Source of the DNA: Rhizobacter sp.
GTDB lineage: Bacteria; Pseudomonadota; Gammaproteobacteria; Burkholderiales; Burkholderiaceae_C
DNA: 5,744 nucleotides
Assembly (NCBI GenBank): GCA_025359585.1
Contig: JANYFX010000037.1
Coordinates: 1 to 5,744, forward strand
Reading direction: 5' to 3'
This document shows, in pieces, positions 1 through 5,744 of the stretch. Each line of letters begins with the position of its first letter. Position 1 is the stretch's first letter. The notes under the pieces were generated by a model. That model did no database searches and was not told the origin of the DNA. It saw only the letters and a program-made list of their open reading frames with translations. The translations under genes were made by a program, and so were the position numbers.

Positions 1-26
1 GTGGAAGCGGGTGGTCGTCGGCGTGA
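1..26 (+). CDS. 3' end of an upstream gene (last 7 codons, inferred)
   Basis: In the third frame the sequence is open from the window edge and stops at TGA 24-26, after codons reading G-S-G-W-S-S-A. The TGA overlaps a GTG at 23-25 that is in frame with the flippase. This is the same GTGA stop/start arrangement seen at 2466-2469 and 4854-4857, which is the only reason to call a gene end here. The product cannot be identified from seven residues. In this context another polysaccharide-assembly gene in the same operon would be expected. The alternative is that the flippase starts further upstream and this stop is meaningless. Confidence 0.4.
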
Positions 27-1498
27 AGTCGGCGGCCGCCTCGGATCGGGGGGCTGCGGTGGTGGCCTTGGCGATGCAGTTGTTGCAGGTCGCCCTTGGG
101 CTGTTGAGCACCCCATTGCTGCTCAACCACCTGGGCAAGGCGCGCTACAGCGAACTGGCGATCCTGTGGGCGCTCGTGTTCTTTGCTCCATTGCTCGATC
201 TTGGCCTTCCGCGCGTCGTCGCCCGACTCGGCGCCGGCCTGGCCGACGGGTTGCGAGGCGCGGATGCGGTTCGGGCCTTGCGATCCGCGTTGCGTGGGCA
301 AATTGTCCTGGTGGCCTGCGTGACCGCCGGCTTCGGGGTGATCGCCCTCGCGAGCCCCGGTGCCGGCCCGTTCCTGCACGGCGAGGTCGGGCGCGCTTTC
401 CTGGGGTTTTGCGCAGTGCTGGTCTGTCTTCTGCTGCACAACCTCTTGACGGCCCATCTGCAAGGGCGCGGCTGGCTCCACCGCATGACCTTGATTCAGT
501 CGGTCGCGGGGGTGCTCAATGCCGCGGTTCCGCTGTTGCTCTGGGTGGCCCCGCTCGACCTGGGGCAGATCGCGCTCGCGTTCCTCGCGGTTCGACTGCT
601 CGCACTCGGACTCGCGGTCGCGGTGGTGTGCCGCGGCGAGCAACTGGGCTTTCTCGGCTTGTTTCGGGGGGTGCGTACCGCGACCGTCCCTCTGATACGC
701 GAAGGGTTCTCGGGCATCGCCTATTTCGCACTGGCCCCGCTGGTGGTGTACGGGGAACGGCTCCTGATCCCGGCGATCAGCGGTGTGCATTCGATGAGCG
801 CCCACCTGATCGCGGTGGACGTCGGCTTGCGGTTCCTCGTGGTGCCCGGACTCGTCAGCCAGTACTCGTTCCGGTCGGTGGCGCAGGGCCTGGCCGATCG
901 TTCGGCACTCCACGGCGTGGTGCCTCGCTACTTCGCGATGATCGGCCCCTTGTTTCTGCTTCCGCTGACCGCAGCCGTGATGTTCGGGAATGAGCTCGTC
1001 CATGCCTGGCTGGGCGCCCAGGCGGATGGCCTGACCGTGCTTTGTGTGCAGGTGGTGGCGGCAGCGCTCGGCGCGTGCAGCGTGTCGGCGCTGCTGGTGC
1101 AGGTTTGCATTGCCGCGGCGCGGACAGGCGCGTTGTCGAAGCTGGCCGTTCTCGAGGCGGGTTGGTACCTGGGCGCGGTGGCGGTGGGCTCGTGGTTGCT
1201 GGGTGCACCGGATCAGATCACCCTCATGGCGTCATCGCTGTGGGCGCTGCGCCTGCTCGTCAACGCCGCGATGATCGTCCGAATCGTTTTCGCGACCTTG
1301 CAGACGAGCGCGCTGTGGCGGCTGCTCGTCGGTGCGATCCTGCCCGGCGCGCTCGCGCTGGGCGTTGCGACCGTGCTCGATGCCACGCTGTCCGGGCCGG
1401 CGCTGTGGTCGGGCAAGGCCACCGCTCTGGCGGCCCTGGCGCTTGCGTGGGGGCGTGGCCTCGGGCCCTGGTCGGTGCAGCCGTTCAAGGCCGGGTGA
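23..1498 (+). CDS. Wzx-type oligosaccharide flippase (polysaccharide biosynthesis membrane protein)
   Basis: Predicted inner-membrane protein of the MOP/Wzx superfamily, which moves undecaprenyl-diphosphate-linked oligosaccharide repeat units from the cytoplasmic to the periplasmic face. Seen directly: 491 residues from GTG 23, with many hydrophobic segments (first about residues 10-34, second about 45-62, then regularly to near the C-terminus). This agrees with the 12-14 helices and 400-500 residues typical of Wzx. The N-terminal LGKARYSELAILWAL segment, followed by DLGLPR at 59-64, resembles the usual Wzx helix 1-2 region. GTG 23 was chosen because it overlaps a TGA at 24-26, like other junctions here. 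GTG 11, with GGAAG just upstream, would add four residues, and the frame is also open to the window edge, so a start outside the window cannot be excluded. The stop overlaps the next gene's ATG, implying translational coupling. Family assignment rests on topology and residue pattern; such proteins diverge strongly and the transported glycan cannot be deduced. Confidence 0.85.
   Translation: MKSAAASDRGAAVVALAMQLLQVALGLLSTPLLLNHLGKARYSELAILWALVFFAPLLDLGLPRVVARLGAGLADGLRGADAVRALRSALRGQIVLVACVTAGFGVIALASPGAGPFLHGEVGRAFLGFCAVLVCLLLHNLLTAHLQGRGWLHRMTLIQSVAGVLNAAVPLLLWVAPLDLGQIALAFLAVRLLALGLAVAVVCRGEQLGFLGLFRGVRTATVPLIREGFSGIAYFALAPLVVYGERLLIPAISGVHSMSAHLIAVDVGLRFLVVPGLVSQYSFRSVAQGLADRSALHGVVPRYFAMIGPLFLLPLTAAVMFGNELVHAWLGAQADGLTVLCVQVVAAALGACSVSALLVQVCIAAARTGALSKLAVLEAGWYLGAVAVGSWLLGAPDQITLMASSLWALRLLVNAAMIVRIVFATLQTSALWRLLVGAILPGALALGVATVLDATLSGPALWSGKATALAALALAWGRGLGPWSVQPFKAG
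1487..1490 (+). promoter_or_regulatory. Shine-Dalgarno AAGG for the GT2 gene
   Basis: AAGG lies seven bases before ATG 1498, inside the last codons of the flippase gene. It supports ATG 1498 over the in-frame ATG at 1510 as the glycosyltransferase start. Confidence 0.5.
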
Positions 1499-2469
1499 TG
1501 GGCGAGACGATGCAGGCCACTTCCACGGACGCCGGGCCCGCGCGCGCCGGGCCGCTCGTGAGCGTGATCGTGCCGTCGTTCAACCATGCGCGCTACATCG
1601 GCGAGTGCATCGACAGCGTGCTCGCCCAGGACTACGCCCCGATCGAAATCATCGTCGTCGACGACGGCTCCAGCGACGGCTCCGTCGACATCCTGAAGGC
1701 GTACGGCGAGCGCATCACCCTGCTGCAGCAACGGGGCGGTCGGCAAGCGCGTGCCCGCAACCTGGCCCTGGGGGTGGCGCGCGGCGAGCTGGTGGCGTTC
1801 CTCGACTCCGACGATCGTTACTTGCCGGGGCGCATCCGTTGCGCCGTCGAAGCCTTCCGCGACGATCCGGCGGCGGGGCTGGTCTGGGCCGACTACCGGC
1901 TCGTCGGTGCCGATGGCGCGCTCACTTCCGAGGCCCGCTGGACTCCGCGTGCGCGCGACTTCCGGCGTGAGCTCATCGCCGGCAACCCGATCTGCAACGC
2001 GACCGTCACGGTGCGTCGCACGGCACTCGACGAGATCGGCGGGTTCGACGAGCGGATGCCGCGCGCCTGCGACGCTGCCGCCTGGTACCAGATCGCGGCG
2101 CGCGGGCACCGATTCGTGCACCTGGACCGGCTCGTGCTCGACTACCGGATTCACGGCACGAACGACAGCACGCGCTTCGCGCCGATGACCCACGAGCGCG
2201 ACCTTGCCTTGATGGCAGGGGCTCAGGCCTACGTTCGCTTCGGCCTGATCGGGCCGGCCGGCGACACGGACCGGACCTGGTTGCGCAATGTGCTTCTGAG
2301 GCAGTTCTCGTTTCGTGCTGCGGCGTGGGTGCAGCGGCAGCGGGAGCGGAGCTTCTGGAACGAGAGCGTTGCGCGTCTCTGCGAGACGCTGGGTTCCGAC
2401 ACCGGTTTGAAGATGTTCGCCCGGATGCGATCGTTCAAGCACCTGTTGTCGCGCCGGGGGGCGACGTGA
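1498..2469 (+). CDS. Family 2 glycosyltransferase (GT-A fold)
   Basis: Predicted cytoplasmic or membrane-associated glycosyltransferase that adds a sugar from a nucleotide-sugar donor to the growing lipid-linked repeat unit. It has 323 residues, normal for a single-domain GT2. Visible motifs: strand 1 with VSVIVPSFNHARYI at 21-34; the nucleotide-binding VVDDGSSDGS at 53-62 (Asp55, Asp56); RARNLALGVARGE preceding the metal-binding DXD-type FLDSDD (Asp103, Asp105, Asp106); GGFDE at 181-185; a probable catalytic-base Asp192 in ACDAAAW; and the C-terminal YRIHGTNDS at 216-224. The ED motif is relaxed here: Glu is replaced by Cys191, and the aspartate often found two residues later is Ala. There is no membrane helix. 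ATG 1498 overlaps the flippase stop as TGATG and has AAGG upstream; the stop overlaps the GTG of the next gene. Family is secure from the motifs; donor and acceptor sugars are unknown. Confidence 0.93.
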   Translation: MGETMQATSTDAGPARAGPLVSVIVPSFNHARYIGECIDSVLAQDYAPIEIIVVDDGSSDGSVDILKAYGERITLLQQRGGRQARARNLALGVARGELVAFLDSDDRYLPGRIRCAVEAFRDDPAAGLVWADYRLVGADGALTSEARWTPRARDFRRELIAGNPICNATVTVRRTALDEIGGFDERMPRACDAAAWYQIAARGHRFVHLDRLVLDYRIHGTNDSTRFAPMTHERDLALMAGAQAYVRFGLIGPAGDTDRTWLRNVLLRQFSFRAAAWVQRQRERSFWNESVARLCETLGSDTGLKMFARMRSFKHLLSRRGAT

Positions 2470-3731
2470 TCGCGAACCCGATCGCCTGGGTGCTGGTGCT
2501 GCTGATGCTGCTGGTTCCGGCCGGCCGTGTCTCGGAACTCAGCATTGCGGGCCGCACCCCCGATCTGTTCTATGTCGACGTCGTGATGCTGCTCGCGTTC
2601 GTCGCCACCGGCCTGCTCGTGTTTCAGGCGCCGCGCCTGTGGCGCGCGGGCTGGCGTCCGCTGCTGCTGTTCTTCGCTGTGGTGCTCGTCGGCGGGTTGC
2701 AGTCGCCGGATCTGCTCGCCTACCTGGGCGCGCTGCGACCGGTGTTCTGGGCCGTGACGATGGTCGTGCTGGCCACACGCTTGCGCAGCGAGCGACAGGC
2801 CCGCCTCGTGCTCTTCGCGTTGGTGATCGGGGTCGCGATCGTGGGCCTAGAAATCCTCGTGAAGGTGGGCTTGCAAGGCTTCGGCGCCGAAGGCGACAAG
2901 GGCGAGATCGAACTCGACTGGGGCCGCTCGAACTACTTTGCGACCTTCGCGGTCGTGTCGGCATTCGTGAGCTACGGCCTGACGCGCAGTGCGCGCGGGC
3001 CGATCGAGCGCGCCGCCGCGTTGGCCGGCCTCGTGGCGGCCTTGGTGTTGCTGGTGCTGACCAAGTCGAGGGCGGCGATGCTCGCGGCGATGGTGGCGGC
3101 CGCGCTGATCGCCCCGATGCTCGCGCGTGCACGCGACACGCGTCGGCGCCGTTCGCTGGCGGCCCGCCTCTGGATCGTCTGGCTGCCGCTCTCGGTCGCC
3201 GCGCTGTACCTTGCCTACCCGTTTGTCGTGGCGGCGCTGGGCTACGACCTTGACAACTTTGTCGACTCGGGCAACCTGCGCCGCATCGACGCCTGGCTGT
3301 CCGCGCTCGAGGCGTTCCGCGCCAGCCCCGTCTGGGGGATCGGCTGGTCGAATGCGACCGTGATGCTGGACACGCTGACCGAAACCGGCACGACCACGCA
3401 CAGCCTGCCGCTGCAGTTGCTCGCCGAGACCGGTGTGCTGGGCGCCGCCGCCATGGCCGTGCTGCTGTGGCGCGCACTGGGGCGCACCGGCAGCCGACCC
3501 CGCCTCGCCCTCGACCGGCGGCTGCGCGACGGGCTCCGCCTGGCGGTCATCGGTGCCCTGCTGCATTGCCTGGTCGAGCCGAGTTTCTGGGGCACCCAGT
3601 TTGTGGTGGTGTTCTGGCTTCTGCTCACGCTGCTGCACGACAGCCGCGAAGTTTCACCGGTTCGCGCGCGTGTGCCCGCGACCGGGCCTTCTGCGAACCA
3701 CCACGGATCGAACGATGTCGCGATTGGCTGA
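2466..3731 (+). CDS. O-antigen ligase/polymerase family membrane protein (Wzy_C superfamily)
   Basis: Predicted polytopic inner-membrane protein that either polymerises flipped repeat units (Wzy) or transfers glycan to an acceptor such as lipid A-core (WaaL). It has 421 residues from GTG 2466, which overlaps the preceding stop as GTGA with a G-run (2456-2461) four bases upstream. Hydrophobic helices run at about 5-20, 33-53, 63-78, 86-104 and onwards. LTKSRAAML (Ser201, Arg202) matches the helix motif before the large periplasmic loop. The loop, about 256-325, holds NLRRIDAW (Arg272, Arg273), then FRASPVWGIGWSN, then THSLPLQLLAETGVLG with His312. This is the Wzy_C signature; conserved Arg and His in this loop are needed for activity in studied WaaL proteins. 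A hydrophilic tail of about 30 residues follows the last helix. The neighbouring flippase and glycosyltransferases favour a polymerase role, but sequence alone does not separate Wzy from WaaL, so no gene symbol is given. Confidence 0.88.
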   Translation: MIANPIAWVLVLLMLLVPAGRVSELSIAGRTPDLFYVDVVMLLAFVATGLLVFQAPRLWRAGWRPLLLFFAVVLVGGLQSPDLLAYLGALRPVFWAVTMVVLATRLRSERQARLVLFALVIGVAIVGLEILVKVGLQGFGAEGDKGEIELDWGRSNYFATFAVVSAFVSYGLTRSARGPIERAAALAGLVAALVLLVLTKSRAAMLAAMVAAALIAPMLARARDTRRRRSLAARLWIVWLPLSVAALYLAYPFVVAALGYDLDNFVDSGNLRRIDAWLSALEAFRASPVWGIGWSNATVMLDTLTETGTTTHSLPLQLLAETGVLGAAAMAVLLWRALGRTGSRPRLALDRRLRDGLRLAVIGALLHCLVEPSFWGTQFVVVFWLLLTLLHDSREVSPVRARVPATGPSANHHGSNDVAIG

Positions 3732-4857
3732 AGCCCCGAACCTGCCAGCAGCTTCCGCCTCGATCGGTGTGGCTGGTGTTGTCGCGCGCGTCCTCTTCGT
3801 CTGCGACGCCGCGAGCGTGCACACACGGCGCTGGGCCGAATATTTTCGTGACCAGGGGATCGAGGTGCACGTCGCGAGTTTTCGCCCGGCCACGATCGAG
3901 GGAGTGCGTGTGCACGTGCTGGGCACCTCGCGGCTCGGGCGGCTCGGTTACTTCTTCGCGATTCCCCGCCTGCGCGCGCTGGCGCGACGCATCCGGCCCG
4001 ATGTGATCCACGCCCAGTACGTCACCAGTTACGGGTTTCTGGCTGCGGCCGCCGGCCTGCGGCCGCTCGTGGTCACGGCCTGGGGCAGCGACGTGCTGAT
4101 CAGTCCCGCGCAGTCGCGCCTGTTGCGCTGGCTCGCCAGCTACGCGGTGCGCCACGCCGACGCCGTGACGACGGTGGCCCAGCACATGAACGCGGCCGTG
4201 GCGGCGCTGGGTGTGCCGGTGGCCCGCGTCAACGCGGTTCCGTTTGGCGTCGACACCGGGCACTTCATGCCGCTGCCGGGCGAGCGGCCGCAGGCCACGC
4301 CCCTGCGCCTCATCTGCACGCGCAATTTCGGCCCGATCTACAGTGTCGACACGCTCGTCGAGGCCTTGCGCCAGGTGCGCGAGCGCGGCCTCGCCTTGCA
4401 GGTCGACCTGGTCGGTGAGGGGCCGCTGCGCAGCGACCTGCAGGCGCAGGTGGCCCGCTGCGGGCTCGACGACTGCGTGCGCTTTCACGGCCATGTCGAC
4501 CACACTCGCCTGGCCCAGCTGCTTGCCGAAGCACACCTGTTCGTGACACCCGCGCTGTCGGACGGCAACAACGTCTCGCTGAACGAGGCCATGGCCTGCG
4601 CCAGCTTCCCGATCGCGACCGACATTCCGGCCAACGCCCAGTGGATCGAGCACGGTGTCAACGGCCTGCTCTACCCGGCCGGCGACGCGCTGCGGCTGGG
4701 CGAAGCGATCGAGCAGGCCGCGCGCGACGTGGCGATGCGCGAGCGTGCCGCGGGCTTGAACCGGCACATCGTCGAGACCCGCGCCGACTGGCGTGTCTGC
4801 GTCGCGCGCATGGAAGAAACCTATCGGCGCGCCATCGCGCAAGCGAGGTCCTCGTGA
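3715..4857 (+). CDS. Family 4 glycosyltransferase (GT-B fold)
   Basis: Predicted retaining glycosyltransferase acting in the cytoplasm on the lipid-linked intermediate. It has 380 residues from ATG 3715, typical for GT4. The first Rossmann strand ARVLFVCDAASVHTRRWAEYF starts near residue 25 and is preceded by a low-complexity Ala-rich leader. Further landmarks are IHAQYVTSYGF (His99), TAWGSDVL (122-128), VPFGVD (175-180), and the second-domain start RNFGPIYSVDTLVEAL (Arg203 onward, in the position of the donor-phosphate-binding segment). Next come DLVGEGPLR and the nucleotide-sugar motif SDGNNVSLNEAMA, followed by TDIPANAQWIEHGVNGLL. The usual EX7E pair appears as Asp283 and Glu291, i.e. DX7E. 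The start overlaps the upstream gene by 17 bases, with only a weak GGA (3705-3707) as ribosome site; GTG 3769 is a possible later start that removes 18 leader residues. The stop overlaps the next gene's GTG. Sugar specificity is unknown. Confidence 0.93.
   Translation: MSRLAEAPNLPAASASIGVAGVVARVLFVCDAASVHTRRWAEYFRDQGIEVHVASFRPATIEGVRVHVLGTSRLGRLGYFFAIPRLRALARRIRPDVIHAQYVTSYGFLAAAAGLRPLVVTAWGSDVLISPAQSRLLRWLASYAVRHADAVTTVAQHMNAAVAALGVPVARVNAVPFGVDTGHFMPLPGERPQATPLRLICTRNFGPIYSVDTLVEALRQVRERGLALQVDLVGEGPLRSDLQAQVARCGLDDCVRFHGHVDHTRLAQLLAEAHLFVTPALSDGNNVSLNEAMACASFPIATDIPANAQWIEHGVNGLLYPAGDALRLGEAIEQAARDVAMRERAAGLNRHIVETRADWRVCVARMEETYRRAIAQARSS
4845..4848 (+). promoter_or_regulatory. Shine-Dalgarno GAGG for the acetyltransferase gene
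   Basis: GAGG lies five bases before GTG 4854, within the last codons of the GT4 gene. It fixes the acetyltransferase start at the GTGA overlap. The clear PglD-type N-terminus begins exactly there (SRSLFIVGTGAHAR), so extension further upstream in this frame is not needed. Confidence 0.55.
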
Positions 4858-5336
4858 GTCGTTCGTTGTTCATCGTCGGCACCGGCGCGCATGCGCGCAA
4901 GGTGTTTCATTGCGCCAGCGCGGGTGGCTACGACGTGGCGGCGTTCGTCGACGAGAACCCGGCCGCGACGGCGCCGATCGCCGGCATTCCGGTGCTGGGC
5001 GTTGCGGCGCTGCCGGCACCGGGTGCGGGCGACGCGGCCTTCGTTGCGATCGGCCGTGCCGACGTGCGCCGCCGCCTGATGGATCGACTGGCTGAACTCG
5101 GCTGGGCGCTTCCGGCACTGGTGCACGTCGCGGCCTGGGTGGCGCCCGACGCGCGTGTGGGCGACGGTGTCCTGGTGGCGGCCGGTGCCGTGGTCGAGAC
5201 GGCCTCGGTGATCGGGCGCGGCGCCATCGTCGACATCGGTGTCCTCGTGGATCACGAGTGCGAGGTCGGCGCGTACTGTCACCTTCGGCCCGGCGAGATC
5301 CTCGGCCCGCGCACGCAGGTGCCGGCAGCCGCCTGA
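4854..5336 (+). CDS. Short PglD/NeuD-like sugar O/N-acyltransferase
   Basis: Predicted cytoplasmic acyltransferase of the PglD/NeuD type, which uses acetyl-CoA (or another acyl-CoA) to modify a nucleotide sugar or sialic-acid-like sugar. Residues 4-35 form the N-terminal PglD_N Rossmann-like domain (LFIVGTGAHARKVF, then AAFVDENP). From about residue 100 come imperfect hexapeptide repeats of the left-handed beta-helix (APDARVGDGVLVAAGAVVE, VIGRGAIVDIGVLVDHECEVG). DHEC carries His134-Glu135, and a second His143 lies nine residues on. This spacing matches, as I recall it, His125/Glu126 and His134 of Campylobacter PglD, where the first is the catalytic base. Odd: the protein is only 160 residues against roughly 195-220 for the family, and stops at TQVPAAA, so the last coils, which normally help bind acetyl-CoA, are missing. 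Neither other frame downstream resumes a hexapeptide pattern and the next gene starts nine bases later, so a simple frameshift is unlikely. It may be a natural short form or a C-terminal deletion with reduced function. Confidence 0.82.
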   Translation: MSRSLFIVGTGAHARKVFHCASAGGYDVAAFVDENPAATAPIAGIPVLGVAALPAPGAGDAAFVAIGRADVRRRLMDRLAELGWALPALVHVAAWVAPDARVGDGVLVAAGAVVETASVIGRGAIVDIGVLVDHECEVGAYCHLRPGEILGPRTQVPAAA

Positions 5337-5345
5337 ATCGAAGCC

Positions 5346-5744
5346 ATGCGCATCCTCTACATCAACCACTACGCCGGCTCGCCGCGGCACGGCATGGAGT
5401 TCCGCCCCTACTACCTGGCACGCGAGTGGGTGCGCAGCGGGCACACGGTGCGCATGCTCGCGGCTTCGCATTCGCATGTGCGGGCCGTTCAACCCACCTC
5501 GGGCGGCGAGCCGATCGTGGCGCCAACCAGCGAGTGGATCGACGGCATCGAATACCAATGGTTTCCGACGCCGGCCTACAGCGGCAACGGGGTCGGGCGG
5601 GTGCGCAACATCTGGGCATTCCTGCGCCCGCTGTGGTCGCAGGCGCGGGCGATCGCAGCATCGTTCAAACCCGACATCGTGATCGCGTCGAGCACCTATC
5701 CGATGGACATCTGGGTCGCGCGCCGGATCGCGCGTTTCGCCCGG
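5346..5744 (+). CDS. WbuB-like family 4 glycosyltransferase (5' part, runs off the window)
   Basis: An open frame from ATG 5346 continues to the window edge without a stop (133 codons). It is the N-terminal GT-B domain of a second GT4 enzyme. Seen: the opening MRILYINHYAGSPRHGMEF, with RPYYLAREWVRSGHTVRMLAAS behind it; then IDGIEYQWFPTPAYSGNGVGRVRNI; then PDIVIASSTYPMDIW, with SSTYPMDIW at 115-123. From memory this set of motifs marks the GT4 group commonly annotated WbuB, named after an O-antigen enzyme for which L-FucNAc transfer has been proposed. The donor-binding C-terminal domain, with the EX7E motif, lies outside the window, so catalytic competence cannot be judged. The gap to the acetyltransferase stop is nine bases and the ribosome site is weak (GAAG at 5340-5343, too close to the ATG), so translation is probably coupled to the upstream gene. 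I am confident of the GT4 family and moderately confident of the subgroup; the substrate is not established. Confidence 0.88.
   Translation, partial: MRILYINHYAGSPRHGMEFRPYYLAREWVRSGHTVRMLAASHSHVRAVQPTSGGEPIVAPTSEWIDGIEYQWFPTPAYSGNGVGRVRNIWAFLRPLWSQARAIAASFKPDIVIASSTYPMDIWVARRIARFAR

Noticed and set aside
1..993. Plus-strand open frame of 330 codons in frame 1 overlapping the flippase
   Set aside because: Arg/Gly-rich translation without hydrophobic segments or family motifs. The overlapping frame has the regular membrane-helix pattern of a flippase.
1213..2442. Long minus-strand open frame of about 409 codons opposite the flippase end and GT2 gene
   Set aside because: It is an antisense shadow in high-GC DNA. 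The translation is low-complexity and rich in Arg, His and Pro with no recognisable domain, while the plus strand encodes clear GT2 motifs. The similar minus-strand frame at 3625-4842 is rejected for the same reason.
4885..4898. Perfect 14-base palindrome of alternating G/C around a central AT
   Set aside because: It lies inside the codons for the conserved GAHAR motif of the acetyltransferase and is explained by G/C-ending codons. It has no loop, no T-run and no repeat elsewhere that I noticed, so it is not called as an operator or terminator.
5240..5345. Frameshift or pseudogene explanation for the short acetyltransferase
   Set aside because: Reading the two other forward frames through this stretch gives Arg/Ser/Pro-rich sequence with no hexapeptide repeats, and a well-formed glycosyltransferase start follows at 5346. 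No lost C-terminus is recoverable here.
1..5744. Search for RNA genes, insertion sequences, CRISPR arrays, promoters, terminators and long repeats
   Set aside because: Coding sequence fills the window with at most a 9-base gap. No direct-repeat arrays, inverted-repeat ends, transposase motifs or T-run hairpins were seen by eye.

Overview
This window is a continuous, single-strand (+) block of surface-polysaccharide genes from a high-GC bacterium. The strongly G/C-biased third codon positions and the gene families fit a betaproteobacterium of the Burkholderiales (Rubrivivax/Leptothrix/Methylibium-like), but no taxonomic marker is present, so this is an inference.

Layout, left to right: the last few codons of an upstream gene (ending at 26, inferred from a start/stop overlap); a Wzx-type oligosaccharide flippase (23-1498); a GT-A fold family 2 glycosyltransferase (1498-2469); an O-antigen ligase/polymerase-type membrane protein (Wzy_C superfamily, 2466-3731); a GT-B fold family 4 glycosyltransferase (3715-4857); a short PglD/NeuD-like sugar acyltransferase (4854-5336); and the 5' part of a second GT4 glycosyltransferase of the WbuB-like type (5346 to the window edge).

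The genes are packed as one transcription unit. Four of the junctions are stop/start overlaps (GTGA or TGATG), one is a 17-base overlap and one a 9-base gap. There is no intergenic space for a promoter or terminator, and no RNA gene, mobile element, CRISPR array or long repeat was seen. Together the genes fit a Wzx/Wzy-dependent pathway. Glycosyltransferases build a lipid-linked repeat unit on the cytoplasmic face, with one sugar probably acylated by the PglD-like enzyme. Wzx flips the unit, and the Wzy_C protein polymerises it or transfers it to an acceptor. The initiating sugar-phosphate transferase, nucleotide-sugar synthesis genes and chain-length/export proteins are not in the window.

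Nothing here convincingly points to an undescribed biological system. The item most worth a second look is the acetyltransferase. It keeps the catalytic-type histidines but ends after about 160 residues, without the C-terminal left-handed beta-helix coils usual for the family, and no frameshift explains it.
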